From positions 28,759,063-28,823,062 of the forward strand of contig CM036179.1 in the NCBI GenBank assembly GCA_020631735.1: DNA of 64,000 nucleotides, in the 5' to 3' direction. Source of the stretch: Saccharum officinarum. Its lineage: Eukaryota; Streptophyta; Magnoliopsida; Poales; Poaceae. The notes beneath the pieces were generated by a model that made no database searches, had not been told where the DNA came from, and saw only the letters and a program-made list of their open reading frames with translations. This document shows, piece after piece, positions 35,619 to 47,769 of the stretch (positions are counted from its first letter, which is position 1; the number at the start of each line of letters is the position of its first letter). A program made the translations under genes and the position numbers.

Positions 35619-36613
35619 TCATCGAGGAAGAAGACGATGATCCACTAGAACCCGAACCTCTCGATGACTTGCTAGAACCACCTATACCTCCCATTGAGCT
35701 CAAACCTCTACCTGCCGGTCTTAGATATGCTTTTCTTAATAATGATCAGGAATTTCCTATGATTATAAGTGATAAACTCTCTCAGAAAGAAACCTTGAGC
35801 TTAATAACTGTCTTAGAAAAGCATCGATCAGCTTTTGGCTACTCACTCCAAGACTTAAAAGAAATCAGTCCTGCTCTTTGCACCCATCTCATCCCTATAG
35901 ATCCTAATATTTTACCATCTAGAGAGCCCCAGCGTAGGCTTAACAATGTGATGAGAAATGTAGTTAAGAAAGAGGTCTTGAAACTTTTGCATGCCGAGAT
36001 CATATATCCTATGCCACATAGTGAGTGGGTAAGCCCTATTCAAGTTGTGCCTAAAAAGGGAGGCATGACTGTTGTTAGAAATGAAAAGAATGAATTAATT
36101 CCCCAAAGAACCGTCACTGGATGGCGGATGTGCATTGATTACAGAAAGCTTAGCAAGGCAATAAAGAAGGATCACTTTTCGTTGCCTTTCATTGATGAAA
36201 TGTTGGAGCGACTAGCAAACCACTCTTTCTTTTATTTTCTTGATGGGTATTTCAAATATCACCAAATACTAATCTATCCTGATGACCAAAGCAAAACCAC
36301 TTTTACATGTCCATATGGAACTTATGCTTACTGTAGAATGTCTTTTGGACTATGTAATGCTCCAGCTTCTTTCTAAAGATGCATGATATCTATATTTTCT
36401 GATATGATTGAAGAAATTATGGAAGTTTTCATTGATGACTTGTCTATTTATGGAAAAACTTTTGACGATTGTCCTAAAAATTTAGATAAGGTTTTGCAAA
36501 GATACGAAGAAACGCACTTAGTCCTTAATTGGAAAAAATCTCATTTCATGGTTAGAGAAAGAATAGTGCTAGGACACCTAGTGTTTGAAAGAGGAATTGA
36601 GGTAGATAGCTAA
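35619..36613 (+). pseudogene. Athila reverse transcriptase remnant
   Basis: Continues the Athila pol frame after the LARD. It reads through WVSPIQVVPKKGG, TGWRMCIDYRKLSKA, KDHFSLPFIDEMLERLA, FLDGYFKYHQI, TTFTCPYGTYAYCRMSFGLC and NAPASF. It is then stopped by TAA at 36374-36376, followed by the active-site strand FIDDLSIYG. RT copies element RNA into DNA. The DD of the active site is present, but the stop and later shifts rule out a working protein. Confidence 0.9.
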
Positions 36614-37240
36614 AATTGAAGTAATTGAACAACTACCTCCACCTGTAAATGTTAGAGGGATTACAAGTTTTCTTGGCCATGCTGGTTTTTATCGCCGATT
36701 CATAAAAGATTTTTCATACATTGGTAGACCACTTACTAATCTTTTGGCCAAGGATATCCCCTTTGAATTTGATGATGCATGCTTGAAATCTTTTAACATT
36801 CTTAAGAAAGCACTCATCTCTGCACCAATCATTCAACCCCCTGATTGGTCTTTACCTTTTGAAATTATGTGTGATGCTAGTGATTATGTTGTGGGGGCAG
36901 TGTTGGGACAAACAAAAGATAAAAAAGCATTAGGCAATTGCTTATGCTAGCAAAACTTTGATAGGACCACAACTTAATTATGCAACAATTAAAAAAGAAC
37001 TCTTGACTGTTGTTTTTTTGCTATTGATAAGTTTAGATCTTACTTAGTAGGAGCTAAGGTGATAGTTTACACTGATCATGCTGCTTTAAAACATTTGCTC
37101 ACTAAGAAAGATGCTAAACCTCGCTTGATAAGATGGATTTTGCTACTCCAAGAATTTGACTTAGAAATAAAAGATAAAAAGGGAGTAGAAAATTATGTTG
37201 CCGATCACTTGTCTAGAATGCAGTTTGAAAATCCATAGGA
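36614..37240 (+). pseudogene. Athila RNase H remnant
   Basis: Shows the RT thumb end (FLGHAGFYRRFIKDFS), then PFEIMCDASDYVVGAVLGQ with its aspartate, and [20 protein letters not shown] near 37060-37120. At least two frameshifts occur, after KDKKA near 36930 and in the T-run near 37010. RNase H would degrade template RNA during reverse transcription. Confidence 0.87.
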
Positions 37241-38580
37241 GCTGCCCATTAATGACTCACTACAGGATGACATGCTCCATCGGATCACCTGATCCGACCC
37301 CTGGTATGCAAATATTATCAATTTTATGGTTGCGGGACATGTACCACCAAGGACGGATAAAAGAAAGCTCATTTATGAGAGTTGTCACCACATATGGGAT
37401 GGGCCATACCTCTTTAGAGTTTGCTCAGATGGACTCTTTAGAAGGTGTGTACCAGCTGAAGAAGGAATCAAGATTATTGAAAGATGCCACTTATCACCAT
37501 ATGGAGGTCAATATGGGGCATTCCGTACTAATGAAAAAATCTAGCAAAGTAGATTTTTTCTGGCCAACTATGTATGAAGACATGAAGGATTCCATTCAAA
37601 AGTGTAGAGCATGTCAGAGGCACGAGAACATTAATTTAAGAGATGCCATGCCACTCACAAACAACCTTCAGATTGAACACTTCAATATCTAGGGCATTGA
37701 CTACATGGGACCGTTTCCGAAGTCAAGGAACTATGAGTACATCTTGGTGGTAGTAGACTATGTTTCTAAATGGGTTGAAGCCATGCCATGCCGAGCTGCT
37801 GATTCTAAAAGCTCCAAGAAGATATTTGAAGAGATAATATTTCCAAGATTTGGTGTCCCAAGAATGGTGATAAGTGATGGAGGATCTCACTTCATTGATA
37901 AAAACTTTCAACAGTATTTGTCAAAACATGAAATCCATCACAATGTCTGTACTTCGTACCACCCTCAGACAAGTGGCTAGGCAGAAATATCAAACAAGCA
38001 AATCAAGAATATTCTTCAGAAGATGATCAATGAAATGGGAACAACATGGAAGGAAAGGTTACCCGATGCTTTGTGAGTGTACAAAATGGCCTACAAAACA
38101 CCGATTGGAATGTCACCATACCAACTTGTCTATGGGAAGACCAGCCACTTGCCTATTGAGTTAGAATTCAAAGCTCATTGGGCTATCAGAAGATGGAACA
38201 TGGATTTTGATGTAGCAGGAATAAAAAGAAAGATGCAACTCTTCAAGCTTGATGAATGGCAAGAAAAAACATATCACAATTCTAAGATTTATAAGGAGAG
38301 AACCAAAAGATGGCACGATAAGAGGATAAAGAAGAAGGACTTCACCTCGGGAGACAAGGTATTACTTTTTAATTCTAGGGTGAAATTATTTGGGCATGAA
38401 AAACTTTGAAGCGAATAGGAAGGACCAATCAAAGTCATAACTACTTCATCGCATGGAGCGGTAACACTTTAAAACGATGAAGGTACGTTATTTAAGGTAA
38501 ATGGTCACTATCTCAAAATCTTTTTAGAGCAAAATAAAGGTCCTAAGGAATTAGATATAATAGAATTTATCATTTTACCA
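37241..38580 (+). pseudogene. Athila integrase remnant
   Basis: The zinc-finger part is degraded (CRACQRHENI remains). The catalytic core shows GIDYMGPFPKSRNYEYILVV, SKWVEAMPCRA and MVISDGGSHF with both aspartates. The position of the catalytic glutamate in the SNKQIKNIL segment is occupied by glutamine. Stops interrupt the frame at about 37690 (TAG before GIDYMG), 37978 (TAG after TSG), 38074 (TGA) and 38407 (TGA). Integrase would insert the DNA copy into the genome; this one cannot be made. Confidence 0.88.
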
Positions 38581-41338
38581 AAATTTTAGGCCCAAACTCT
38601 CCTCTTTTCGATTCATAACGTGGGGATATGTTTTTTTGGGTTCGAAAGTCGCTAGGAGGCAACACGAAAAAGGGACCCACGAGCCGACACTGGGCCAAGT
38701 CGCTCGACCCAAGCCTAGGTCAGCCAACTCAACCCAGCCCCATCTCGTCGATACCTTTTTGCTTCGTGAATCTTCCATCATATTCTCACAGATTTTGGAT
38801 ATTCCCGATAGATTCGATCATTCACCGCCACCACAAGCCATTAGTGTTAAATCTTGACCCCTGGTGCAAGTTGAACCCTCTATATAAACAACCCTCTACT
38901 AGCCTTCAACTTTATTCCATTAAAACTTTCCTTTCCTTCTGCATAGAAGCTCTCCACCTCTCTAAAAGTTCCCATGGTTGATAAGCAGATCATTCCCTTC
39001 AGGATGGATCTCAGCTAGCCACCTCCAGTAGATGACTCGCAAGCCATTGTCCCTGTTCTAGAGCCTACTCCTCTCACTGTCATTCCTCCTAAGCCAAGAC
39101 AATGGAGCTACGGGCAGTCCTACTTCGCTCAAGTGTGCCAGTCGATGCTTTCTCCGTCATCGGAACGTCTATTTCTGAAGGATGCTCCGCTGAAGGGTCC
39201 CATTGTCAGGCTACCACAAGACGTCAAGTTGCTCCCTCCGAATGCTAATGAGACACTGACAGTAGTGAAGCTTGACAAGCTAGGCCAAGTTATCTATGTA
39301 AGGATACTATTGGTACTCCTCGTTCCACCATTGATGGAGTTCGAGCTCATCAGTCAAAAATCAAGTTTATTCCGCTAAAGGAGACGCCCAAGAGACATGC
39401 TCCGCCATTAGATAGATAAGAGAAGTGCCCTAGGGTAACCCTTGTGATGCTGATATGAGGATAGAGCACATGGGTTAGGTGATCCTAGCTCTCCAGCAAC
39501 ATAACACTCTTCTCATGAAAAACGTAGATGCTCTAGGTGCGAAGCTAGAAACTGAGATTAAAGAGCGAAAACAATTGACTAGGCAAGTGGAGTTTCTTTT
39601 CAAATATATCAGGAAAGAATAAATGTTTGGGCAAGAAATAGGACACAAGTTAGGTAGTTAAGGTATGTCACTTAAAAGTTAGGGTTGTCGCTTTAGCTAA
39701 GTTGGTTAGAATATTGTAAGTTTGGTTTGATGAATAAAGTGCCCTATTGTTACATTAATGAAATTGGTTACCATTATTATTCTCTAACTCTCTATTTTCT
39801 CTAGATATGTGTTTTTGTCTCCACCTTGTGGTGCATGAAGGTAAACAGGTAACAAGTGTGGGGGAGATACACCATGATGATGGAACAAAACTCGATAGAA
39901 AAAGTCACAAAATTCGGAAAAAGAATGACACTAGGACCATGCACAACAAAGCGAGCCCCAGATCGGGCCTGGGCCAGGTTGCCCGACCCCTTGCTTGGTC
40001 AGCCAACACACTGCAGCACCACCTCGCCTCGCCCTTTGTCCACGATTAGGTATGAGCTCAATACACTCTAGTTTCATATATGTCACTTTTCGTTTTGAAC
40101 CGAATTGAAAATCCTTGGATAAAACAACTTAAAAACTTGAAGGAAAGATTGTGTAGCCAGGACTTGAGGATAGACTCACATAACACTTTTCCTAAAAGTA
40201 TTTCTACTGTTAGGAACTTATTTTAGGGACCCCATCTCACTTAAGTTGTTGTGGAATGTGAGATAGTAAGAATAAAGAGAACTTGATTCTTGATGTTTAG
40301 TCATTGGAGAATTTTATTTCAAAAAAGCAAAATGAATAGCTACACCTCTCCTTTATAGTATAGCAGTGTTTTACCAAAGACATATATAGGGTAGATAAAC
40401 CTTCTACATATACTACTTGTGTTTGTATTGAGTTTGGTCAAATCTTGCGACCCGAGTTGAGAAATTTATCATGCTCCTAAGATCAAGATCACATACACTC
40501 CACATATATTTTGCTGCTCCTACACTAGGAGTATGCAACAACATATTTTTCATCCACCAAAAATGTTTTCTTCCTACATTAGGAGCAGACACAAAAAGAA
40601 GTATGCTAGGAATAAATGCTCCAAGTTCTTGTTAATGTCTTTCTTCAAGTTTTTTAATTGTAGAAAGAGGCATGCGGCTATGCAAAAGAAAAGTATTGAA
40701 AAATGGACAAACATTCAAGAAATCTAAAACAATGGGTACTCAGATGACCGCCATGAAAAAAAGAGAGAAGAAAGAAGAAAGAAAGAAAAGATAGCCCATG
40801 TTCTCTAGTGAAAGTGTTTTCCAAGTTTCAAACAAGAGAGACATGTTTTAACGGGCATAGTGGAATTATGATAGCCACCATATATATATTCCACACATAT
40901 GCACATCTTGATCAAGATTATGACATCTTTCTCCTTGGATCCTTGTTTTGACTTTACAATATATACAATGCAAGTATGTTTTCATTTTCATCCTACCTGA
41001 GCTCCACATAAGCTTTTAGAAGTAGGCAAAAAAGGCATCAATCTCAAAAATACCACATATAATGAGTGATTTGAGAGTGCTACAATGAAGGAGATGGTAA
41101 GCTATGTTTTATTTTCAAAACTTATGCAAAAACTCCAAGTAACTTGACTGAAGGAAGAAGGTGAACTATTTCGAGCTGTTCCATTCTTCAACCGCCCAAA
41201 CTTTTATGGTAGACACAATGAATCCCTCAGTGCAGGTATTGCTAGGAATGGCTTATGTTGATGTCTTGTCCTAAAGTTATGTTTGCAATAATCCATCCTT
41301 TTCTCGAGGACGAGCAAAAGCCTAAGTGTGGGGGAGTT
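38581..41338 (+). other. Athila 3' internal region, mostly noncoding
   Basis: Athila elements often have an extra frame here. I see only weak frames (for example 39133-39378, including PSSERLFLKDAPLKGPIVRL) with no envelope hallmark or long transmembrane protein. The region ends in the polypurine tract AAGTGTGGGGGAGTT at 41324-41338. Confidence 0.6.
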
Positions 41339-42595
41339 TGTTGACGGTAGTTAACAACCATCATGAACCGTCAATTTGACTCAAATAACTGCATAAAAGG
41401 AATCACCAGCATAGAATAGGGGTTAAACTAACAGAATTCCATGAGTTTTGGTGACTCTGTGTTTTACAAGGATTAAATAGGAAGAGAGCCCAAGATAGTC
41501 CACATGTTGGGTTAAAAATCATATTCCACCGCGATCCCATGTCAAGAAGATTCTAGAGAACACGAGAACGTGAGCCACCAAAGAGGGGGGGGGGCACCTG
41601 GCATTCACCCAGGTTGTCTGACCCAACCTAGGTCAGCTGACCTAGGTGGGTCCCACCTGTCAGCTTCCTTCGCAAGTCGGTTCTCCACCGCCTTAGGGTT
41701 TTCATCTTTGCTGTTGATTCAAGTTTGTTTGATCCAAGGGCTCTAGTGCATCCCACTGACCTATATAAGCAGGGCCCTACCCCCTAGGTCAGAGCATCCT
41801 CAATTCTAGGTAGAAACCTTGTGCCTCCTCTATAATTAAGAAACCCTAGATAGGATCAAGAGCCAAGCATTCAAGAGGAGATTAGTCTTGTAGTCTTTCA
41901 AAGATTAGGACTAGTCTTATTTAGAGATAGAGAGATAGAGTGTTGAGGAAGAGTTTGGAGGAGTTGCTGGTCTATCGGTGCCTCCTCTATAGATTGTATC
42001 TGCGAGATCAAGTTCCATTGGAGCTTGCTTCTGAGATTTCTCTGGTATTCAACTTCTAGTTCGAGTAAGTAACATTGCTATATTGTTCTTTCGGTTTGCA
42101 ACTCTTTTGAGTGCTTTAATCTTGGTAGCTCCTTGATTGAAGTAGTATTTGTAGTGTAAACATGGTGCCTAGACATGGATTACTCGTAGATGCACCTACT
42201 TTCTGGATCGATGGTAGCTTGCGAGGGTGACTTTACCTCATTGAATCTTCCATAGTCCACCTCTCGTCTGTAGGACTAGTAGGACCTGGTTGTTAAGGAA
42301 AACATCCTCTGCTGATGTCTTTTCTTAAGTAATGTCCCCATTGGAACAATCATAACATAGCTTGTGAAGGTTAGAACTAGAGACCTTAGTGATCTTCTCT
42401 ATAGCCCTATACTCTCCATCCTTGCTTGCTTCTCAAGGGTTTAAGCATAGGCTTAGTTTCTCACACGTTCCTCCCTATTGTAAAATATAAATAACGATAC
42501 TCTGGAATACTCCCGGGTGAAGTGCTACATCGGTATACTATCTGTACGCTTGTGGATAACCTTATTATCTTGTGTACATTTAATTAATACCAACA
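41339..42595 (+). repeat. Athila 3' LTR
   Basis: 1257 bp, complete version of the LTR. The TTGACGG/CCGTCAA hairpin is at 41341-41374. A PPT upstream and ATTAG downstream confirm its borders. Confidence 0.92.
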
Positions 42596-42600
42596 ATTAG

Positions 42601-43385
42601 TGGTCAATGTGAGGGATTTTGGTGGATAACACTTAAGACACGTGAAGATTTATCATGGTTCAGGTTTCAAAGCCCCCAGCAGATACTTCTTTTGTGTTAG
42701 AATGCTCGAGTGAGTTCTTACAAATTACAATCCAGGGAGAGAAAGAGAGTCGAAGAGCGTTTGGCTAGTTCTGATCTAGGGTTTTAGAGTGAATTTGATC
42801 CCCCTTTATTGGCTCCTTTGCCCATCCTTATATCTCTAGAGGGCAAGAGGTGTGCAAGGTTTTTGTTGCTTTCTCTAGCTTCCTTGATCATCAAAGGAGT
42901 GCTCAAGCTTAGTCATCTTCATCTTTGAGCTAGCCATTGAAGGTGTCACTGCTCCAGGTGGTTGTGGCCGACAACATAGAAACAACCCATGGCAGCTTTT
43001 ACAAATGGCAGTAGTAGGTCCATGCTGACCGGGAGCTTGGTTCCACCTGTTCCTGGCTTGCCCGCCCTTTGGCATTCCTTTCACACCAAGGGAGACGGAG
43101 CTTGGGGGTTGACGCTTGGGTCCATTTCCTCCCTTGTCACCTTGTGTCATGCCCTAGGTCCACTTCACTGAAATAGGTGAGAAACTGCATGCTAAGGCTG
43201 AGGGGATAATGTCCTAATAGAGGCGGCACACAGCTCGGAGTGCTGTGCAATTTTGTCTTTAGGGCCTCCCGCGCCGATAGAAGCTCCGCATCCACCTCGG
43301 CAAGCTTGCCCTTCAGCCCTGATCATTGCAAGGGATAAGAAGCAGTTTTTGAAAAACCCAATGATGAATGGGTAAAGGTACTTAC
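42601..43385. other. Sequence between Athila and the Tat-type element
   Basis: This resumes the sequence interrupted by the Athila insertion. I see no domain. It may be internal sequence of the same Tat-type element that follows, but the left end of that element is not identifiable. Confidence 0.4.
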
Positions 43386-43389
43386 CTTC

Positions 43390-45519
43390 TAGCTCCTGGA
43401 CCCTAGCAAAATCCTGTTGACGCTATTGGGCCACCGTGGCTCGAAGGGATTGCACCTTGGGCTTTAGCTAGTGGTCCTCCTTGGCAAGCCGAGAGGCCGC
43501 ATGTGTGACATCCTTCATTCGGTCTGTTGCGGTGTCCTTCTCCCTCTGAGCTATGATGCACTCTTGGCGAGCCTTGTTGCACTTGCCAAGAGCATGATCA
43601 CGCTCACGGCGAACGAATTCAAGCTCGTACTGGAACTGCTTCGAGGCCTACAACAGCTTGTCATGCTCATTTTTCACCTTCTAGGCCTCCTCCTGGTCCT
43701 TACGAGCATGCTCAATGAGGGCTAATAGCTTCTCCACCATCTCCTTAGCGTCAGTGACCACCTCCTTGTGTCAGATTCGGAGATCCGTCATTTCACCATT
43801 GTGGTCGGCTACCCACTGCTAGGCCTTTGCAAGCTACGCCTCTGCCGTCTCAGTGCCTTCTGCAAGAACGACGAGCATCAGCGACACCAAGTCTTAGCAC
43901 AAACAAACAACACAGAAAGACGCTTCTTACCTCTATGTCGTTGGACAGGGACATTTCTACATCGGTGTGCTAGCGTCTGACCCCGCTGCCATAGGGTAGG
44001 GCCTTTTCCCGGTCACCACTGTCTCGGCCGTGCTAGGCTGAGGGGGTGGCGGCGATGACCCCACCGTCTCCGGGGTCGAGATCCCCCGTCCCCTCGGGGT
44101 GGGCCAACCCCTGTGGCCTTAGGGGCTCTCCTCCTCCGCCTGCTACCGTGGCTCCCTCGAGGTTGGGGTCCTCTGGCTCATGGAGCAGCAGCTGAGCCTT
44201 TGGCATCCGTCCCTCCATCAAGAGGGATGACCCCTCAAGCTGTTCCCCCTCCTCGACCATGGAGTCCAGCCAGTCATACTGGTGGATCTCCTCATCATCA
44301 TCGTCCTCATCGTCCTCCTCGTTGCTTGACTCCTCCTCCTCTTCTCCAGTCTACCGCTGCATCTTTCGACGCTTCTCATGCTCCTCTTTCCTTCTGGCCT
44401 TGCTGACCCTCTTCTCTTTGTCCTCGTCCTTCTTCTTCTTCTTCACCCCCTCGGCATGAGCCTAGTTCCACGCCCTCTAGATCACATCCTCGGGAAGGGG
44501 TGGGTTGAAGTCAGGGACCAAGCAAAGATTCCCGTGCAACCACCTAAGCCCCGGGTCAGGCAATGGAAAGGGAACATAAAAAGCCAAGGGAAAGAGGAGG
44601 AGGGGGAGGGTGGTGGGCGCTTACCATCTCGATGAAGCCATCCTCCGGACACATCGATGGATGGAGGATGAGGGCAACATCAGAAGGAATGCTCTTGAGC
44701 ACCGACTTGATGCACTTCTTGATCTCCTCATGATCGAGCTCCCCCATCACGAACACAGTCCCATCGAGGGATGCATTAGGCACCATCTCATCCAGCCGGC
44801 GTGCCCACTGCATCAGTGGCAGCACCCTCTTCTCATGGAACATGACAATGACCTTGGCCCCAGTCACATCTTCATTCACCAGACGCTTGACCGCCGAGAG
44901 GAGGGTGTCGATCTTCTCCTTGTCGGTAGCGACGGGACCATAGCCCCAGTGCGCTGGTGCTACTTAGAAGTAGCGATCGATATACTGAGGCAGGGGTGTG
45001 TCGGCATCGCTCCTAAGGTAGAACCACCTCTGGTGCCACCCCTTGTTGGACGACGACCCCTTCATGGAGATGTAGCCATCTGCCTAGCTCTAGTGGAGCT
45101 AGATCGCACAACTACCCATGTGCACCGGCACCGTCTCACCCCTCCTCACCGTCTTGAAGAATACGATGGCATAGAAGTAGTACTTCCACAGGGCAAAGTT
45201 GGGCTTGATGCCTAGATAGCCCTCGCATAGGGTGACAAAAACTACGATCTGCAGGATCGAATTGGGGTTGAGATTCTATAGCTCAATCCCATAGTAGTGC
45301 AGGAGCCCACATAAGAAGTTGCTCGCTGGTGTCTCGAACCCCCGCTCATGGAAGTGCGCGAAGCTAACAACATAGTTGGTGGGGGGGGTTCAGCTCGTCC
45401 TCATTGCCAGGGATAATCCACTTTGGCTACATGACGTTTGTGACTAGATGAAGGAGCCCATCCTCGATGAGCCGCGATGTGATCTTGTTGGTGAAGCTAG
45501 AGCGTCCCCACGGATCCAT
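43390..45519 (-). pseudogene. Antisense gene remnant of Tat-type gypsy element ('putative gypsy type transposon' family)
   Basis: Exon-like blocks run leftward from M at 45519: 45519-44632, about 44545-43980, and about 43890-43390. The first has FHERGFETPASNFLCGLLHY, LQIVVFVTLCEGYLGI and KGWHQRWFYLRSDADTPLP, the conserved N-terminal features of the grass protein family annotated as putative gypsy type transposon (PF04195). It ends at a good 5' splice site (ATG/GTAAGC near 44632). The later blocks are charged and coiled-coil (KKKKKDEDKEKR; KEVVTDAKEMVEKLLALIEH). More than ten stops interrupt it, mostly TAG where related copies would have CAG. Such genes lie antisense to pol in Tat-lineage elements; their role is unknown. 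Confidence 0.75.
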
Positions 45520-46575
45520 CTAAGAGGAGCAAGAAAGCACTCCAGCGATGATGGCTACGGCGGTAGCGGCTACGGGGTGAGTTCTCAATCTATCTTTCTC
45601 TCTTTCTATCTCTTGCTTGCCAAGGCAGATGGGAAATGCGAGCACGAGGAGGGCAGAAAGCACAGGTGTGCAAGGGAAGAGAAAAACCCCCGAGTTAAAA
45701 AGAGGGAAGACGGAGTGATTTGAGACCCCAACCACCTGCATTAATTGCGGCCACAGAAACATTTCATCATGTCCCTAATATTTCGCTAACCATGCACACA
45801 CACCTCCTATGAATCTGCCCCATCACCTCGCACCATCCACCCCATATGCTGCACCTGCCGTTATCCTACCACCGTGCAGGGCTCGGGCGCATTCTTGCTC
45901 CATGTGCTGATCATAGGCCTTGGCAGGTAAGAACAGAATATGGAGCTATATACGCTCCTACGGCACAATTACGGTCTAGGGGTTCAAAGGCTGGCCCACC
46001 GTGGGTTCGATAGCCACCCCAGGGCACTTAAAGTCAGGGATGGTGAGGAACATGCACACTAGCTGCTAGTACCTAGCGCGCGGGTGCCGAGGGCATTTTG
46101 ACCCAAGTTTGAGTCCTGATGGACATCAGATTCATGGTATTCCTTGACGGAAGGCAGTGAGCCCTCAGGACCGGTCGGATGGCCCCGAGAACTATATGAA
46201 TCAGCCATCGGGAGTTGGAGTGCGTCACCAGCTTGACCGCCAGCCAGCGCCAATGGATGGGACTAGGGCTCCACTCAGACCTACCCGATAACAGCTCATC
46301 GAGCACCATGGTTCGTCCAACGAGGATAGCATGGTCCGGCTCACCCCCTCCGTTCCTCGGAGGAACACGTGAGGGGCCAAATCAAAGATGGGAGGCCTCC
46401 CCCCCTACATCGAGCGGAGGCTTAGGGGCTATGACTCGCAACCACGACCCAATGAACGGTCACATCCCCACGACATTGCTAAAAATGCATAGGAACTCAT
46501 ATTTAACAAATGACACAATTAATCTAGAGATCACAAGTTTTTACAACATTACTACAAAATGCAAAAATCTATCCT
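45520..46575. other. Internal sequence of Tat-type element, no clear gene
   Basis: Between the two antisense remnants. Short frames on both strands lack recognisable domains; some may be exon debris of the antisense genes. Confidence 0.4.
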
Positions 46576-46579
46576 AGGC

Positions 46580-47338
46580 AGGGATCAAGGTGGCCTCGGC
46601 TCGATGTCCTCGAAGCTTGGCAAAGGGCACCGGCCAGCAGGGCTCAACCTTGATGTTGGCTGCCGCTCAGGGCCCTAGGCCTCTAGTTGCCTCCTCGATG
46701 ATCCCCTCGGTAGGAATCAGGTCGATGACGGCGTCGGATGCTTCGTCAAAATCCTACCTGGACCTATCGTGGTTGGGCAGCTCCTGGCCCTCCAGAAGCC
46801 CAACCAGATGGTGGAGCACATGCCCCAACTACACCTACACCACCGTCAGGGCTACCGCTACCCCACGATGGACACCGAACGCCACCGCGTCCCGGACGCG
46901 GTTGGGGATGTCGAGGAGGTGCTCCTCCTAGCTCCCGCCGCGGGTGTGGATGTAACCCGCTACTGCATCCGCCACCTCTCATAGCGCTAGTAGCTCCGAC
47001 TCCAGCTCTACCCCATACAAAATAGAATGAGCAAGAGAACAAGGAGAAATGGACAAACAAGTATGGCGAGTGAAAACTTACCGGCCACCCGGCTTTTCGC
47101 GATCACCAGTTGATCGCGGACAGACTATACCTCCTGCTCTGCTGCCTCAAGCGTGGCTTGGGAGGCCTCTAGGTACTCCTCGAGTCTCTTCACCTCCCCC
47201 TCTACTGCCACAGTCGGGACTACTAGTGCAACGGCCGGTGGCTACACTGATGCCCCTTGCCCGAGAGTGTGGCGCCGAACGAACCTTCTGACCCTGACCG
47301 CATCGCTGGCGGAACGCTTGTTCGACTCCATTGTGTAG
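46580..47338 (-). pseudogene. Second antisense gene remnant (coiled-coil protein)
   Basis: Starts MESNKRSASDAVRVRRFVRR at 47338, continues with a coiled-coil (VKRLEEYLEASQATLEAAEQ), and has an intron near 47085-47010. It then has EEHLLDIPNRVRDAVAFGVH and DAVIDLIPTEGIIEEA. This resembles the C-terminal part of the antisense proteins of Tat-type grass elements. TAG and TGA stops interrupt both blocks. It is upstream, in antisense direction, of the remnant at 45519, so it is either a separate gene or a duplicated tail. Confidence 0.6.
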
Positions 47339-47756
47339 GACGGAGGAGGACGACATGGTAAGGGAGGCACAAGGAAACCACTGGCTGCTAGGAGAAGGAA
47401 AAGAAGAGTTGTAGGGTTACCGCAATCCGCCAGCATCAGAACTTATAGTGTCGTACATGGCAACTAAATGGGTGCCAAGTGCCAGTCCCCCACGCGTGCA
47501 AAAACCAAGGCACCTCTCCACTTTCCCATGCACCGGGATGCGAGTCATCATAGTAACCACAACCCAGCACAATACCTCGTCTTCACCAGATGGGCTCACT
47601 TGATTTAAAGCTTTTGAAGGGATACCTCATCCCTCTAAGGCCTCGGGGGCTACACCCGGTGGGCGTGCACCCACCGGACCTTCAAACCAAATAAGCAACA
47701 ACTACCCATGAGCGCTCATCCTCAAGCCTCTGAAGGAGTGCTCCACTCCTCCATAC

Positions 47757-47769
47757 GCTCGGGGGCTGC
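47757..47769 (+). promoter_or_regulatory. Polypurine-like tract of Tat-type element
   Basis: CGCTCGGGGGCTGC precedes TGTCGGGTATC, the usual arrangement before the 3' LTR of this group of grass gypsy elements. Confidence 0.6.

Larger units (their letters stand above)
22040..42595 (+). mobile_element. Athila-type Ty3/gypsy retrotransposon (with nested LARD)
   Basis: A full-length element with target duplication ATTAG at 22035-22039 and 42596-42600. LTRs are 22040-23062 and 41339-42595, both starting TGTTGACGGTAG and ending ACCAACA. A primer-binding site TGGCGCCGTTGCCAGGGA at 23071-23088 is of the type used by Athila elements, and a polypurine tract AAGTGTGGGGGAGTT precedes the right LTR. Gag, protease-like, RT, RNase H and integrase remnants follow in Ty3/gypsy order. 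The coding part is split by the LARD at 24659-35613. The LTRs differ at roughly 8-9% of sites in the first 200 bases, and the left LTR has lost about 234 bp, so the insertion is old and the element is dead. Confidence 0.93.

Noticed and set aside
38628..38981. Possible Athila envelope-like frame
   Set aside because: Only about 117 codons, with no signal peptide plus transmembrane pattern, and overlapped by frames on other phases.
44610..45215. 201-aa plus-strand frame
   Set aside because: It is the shadow of the minus-strand PF04195-like remnant, whose family motifs are clear on the other strand.
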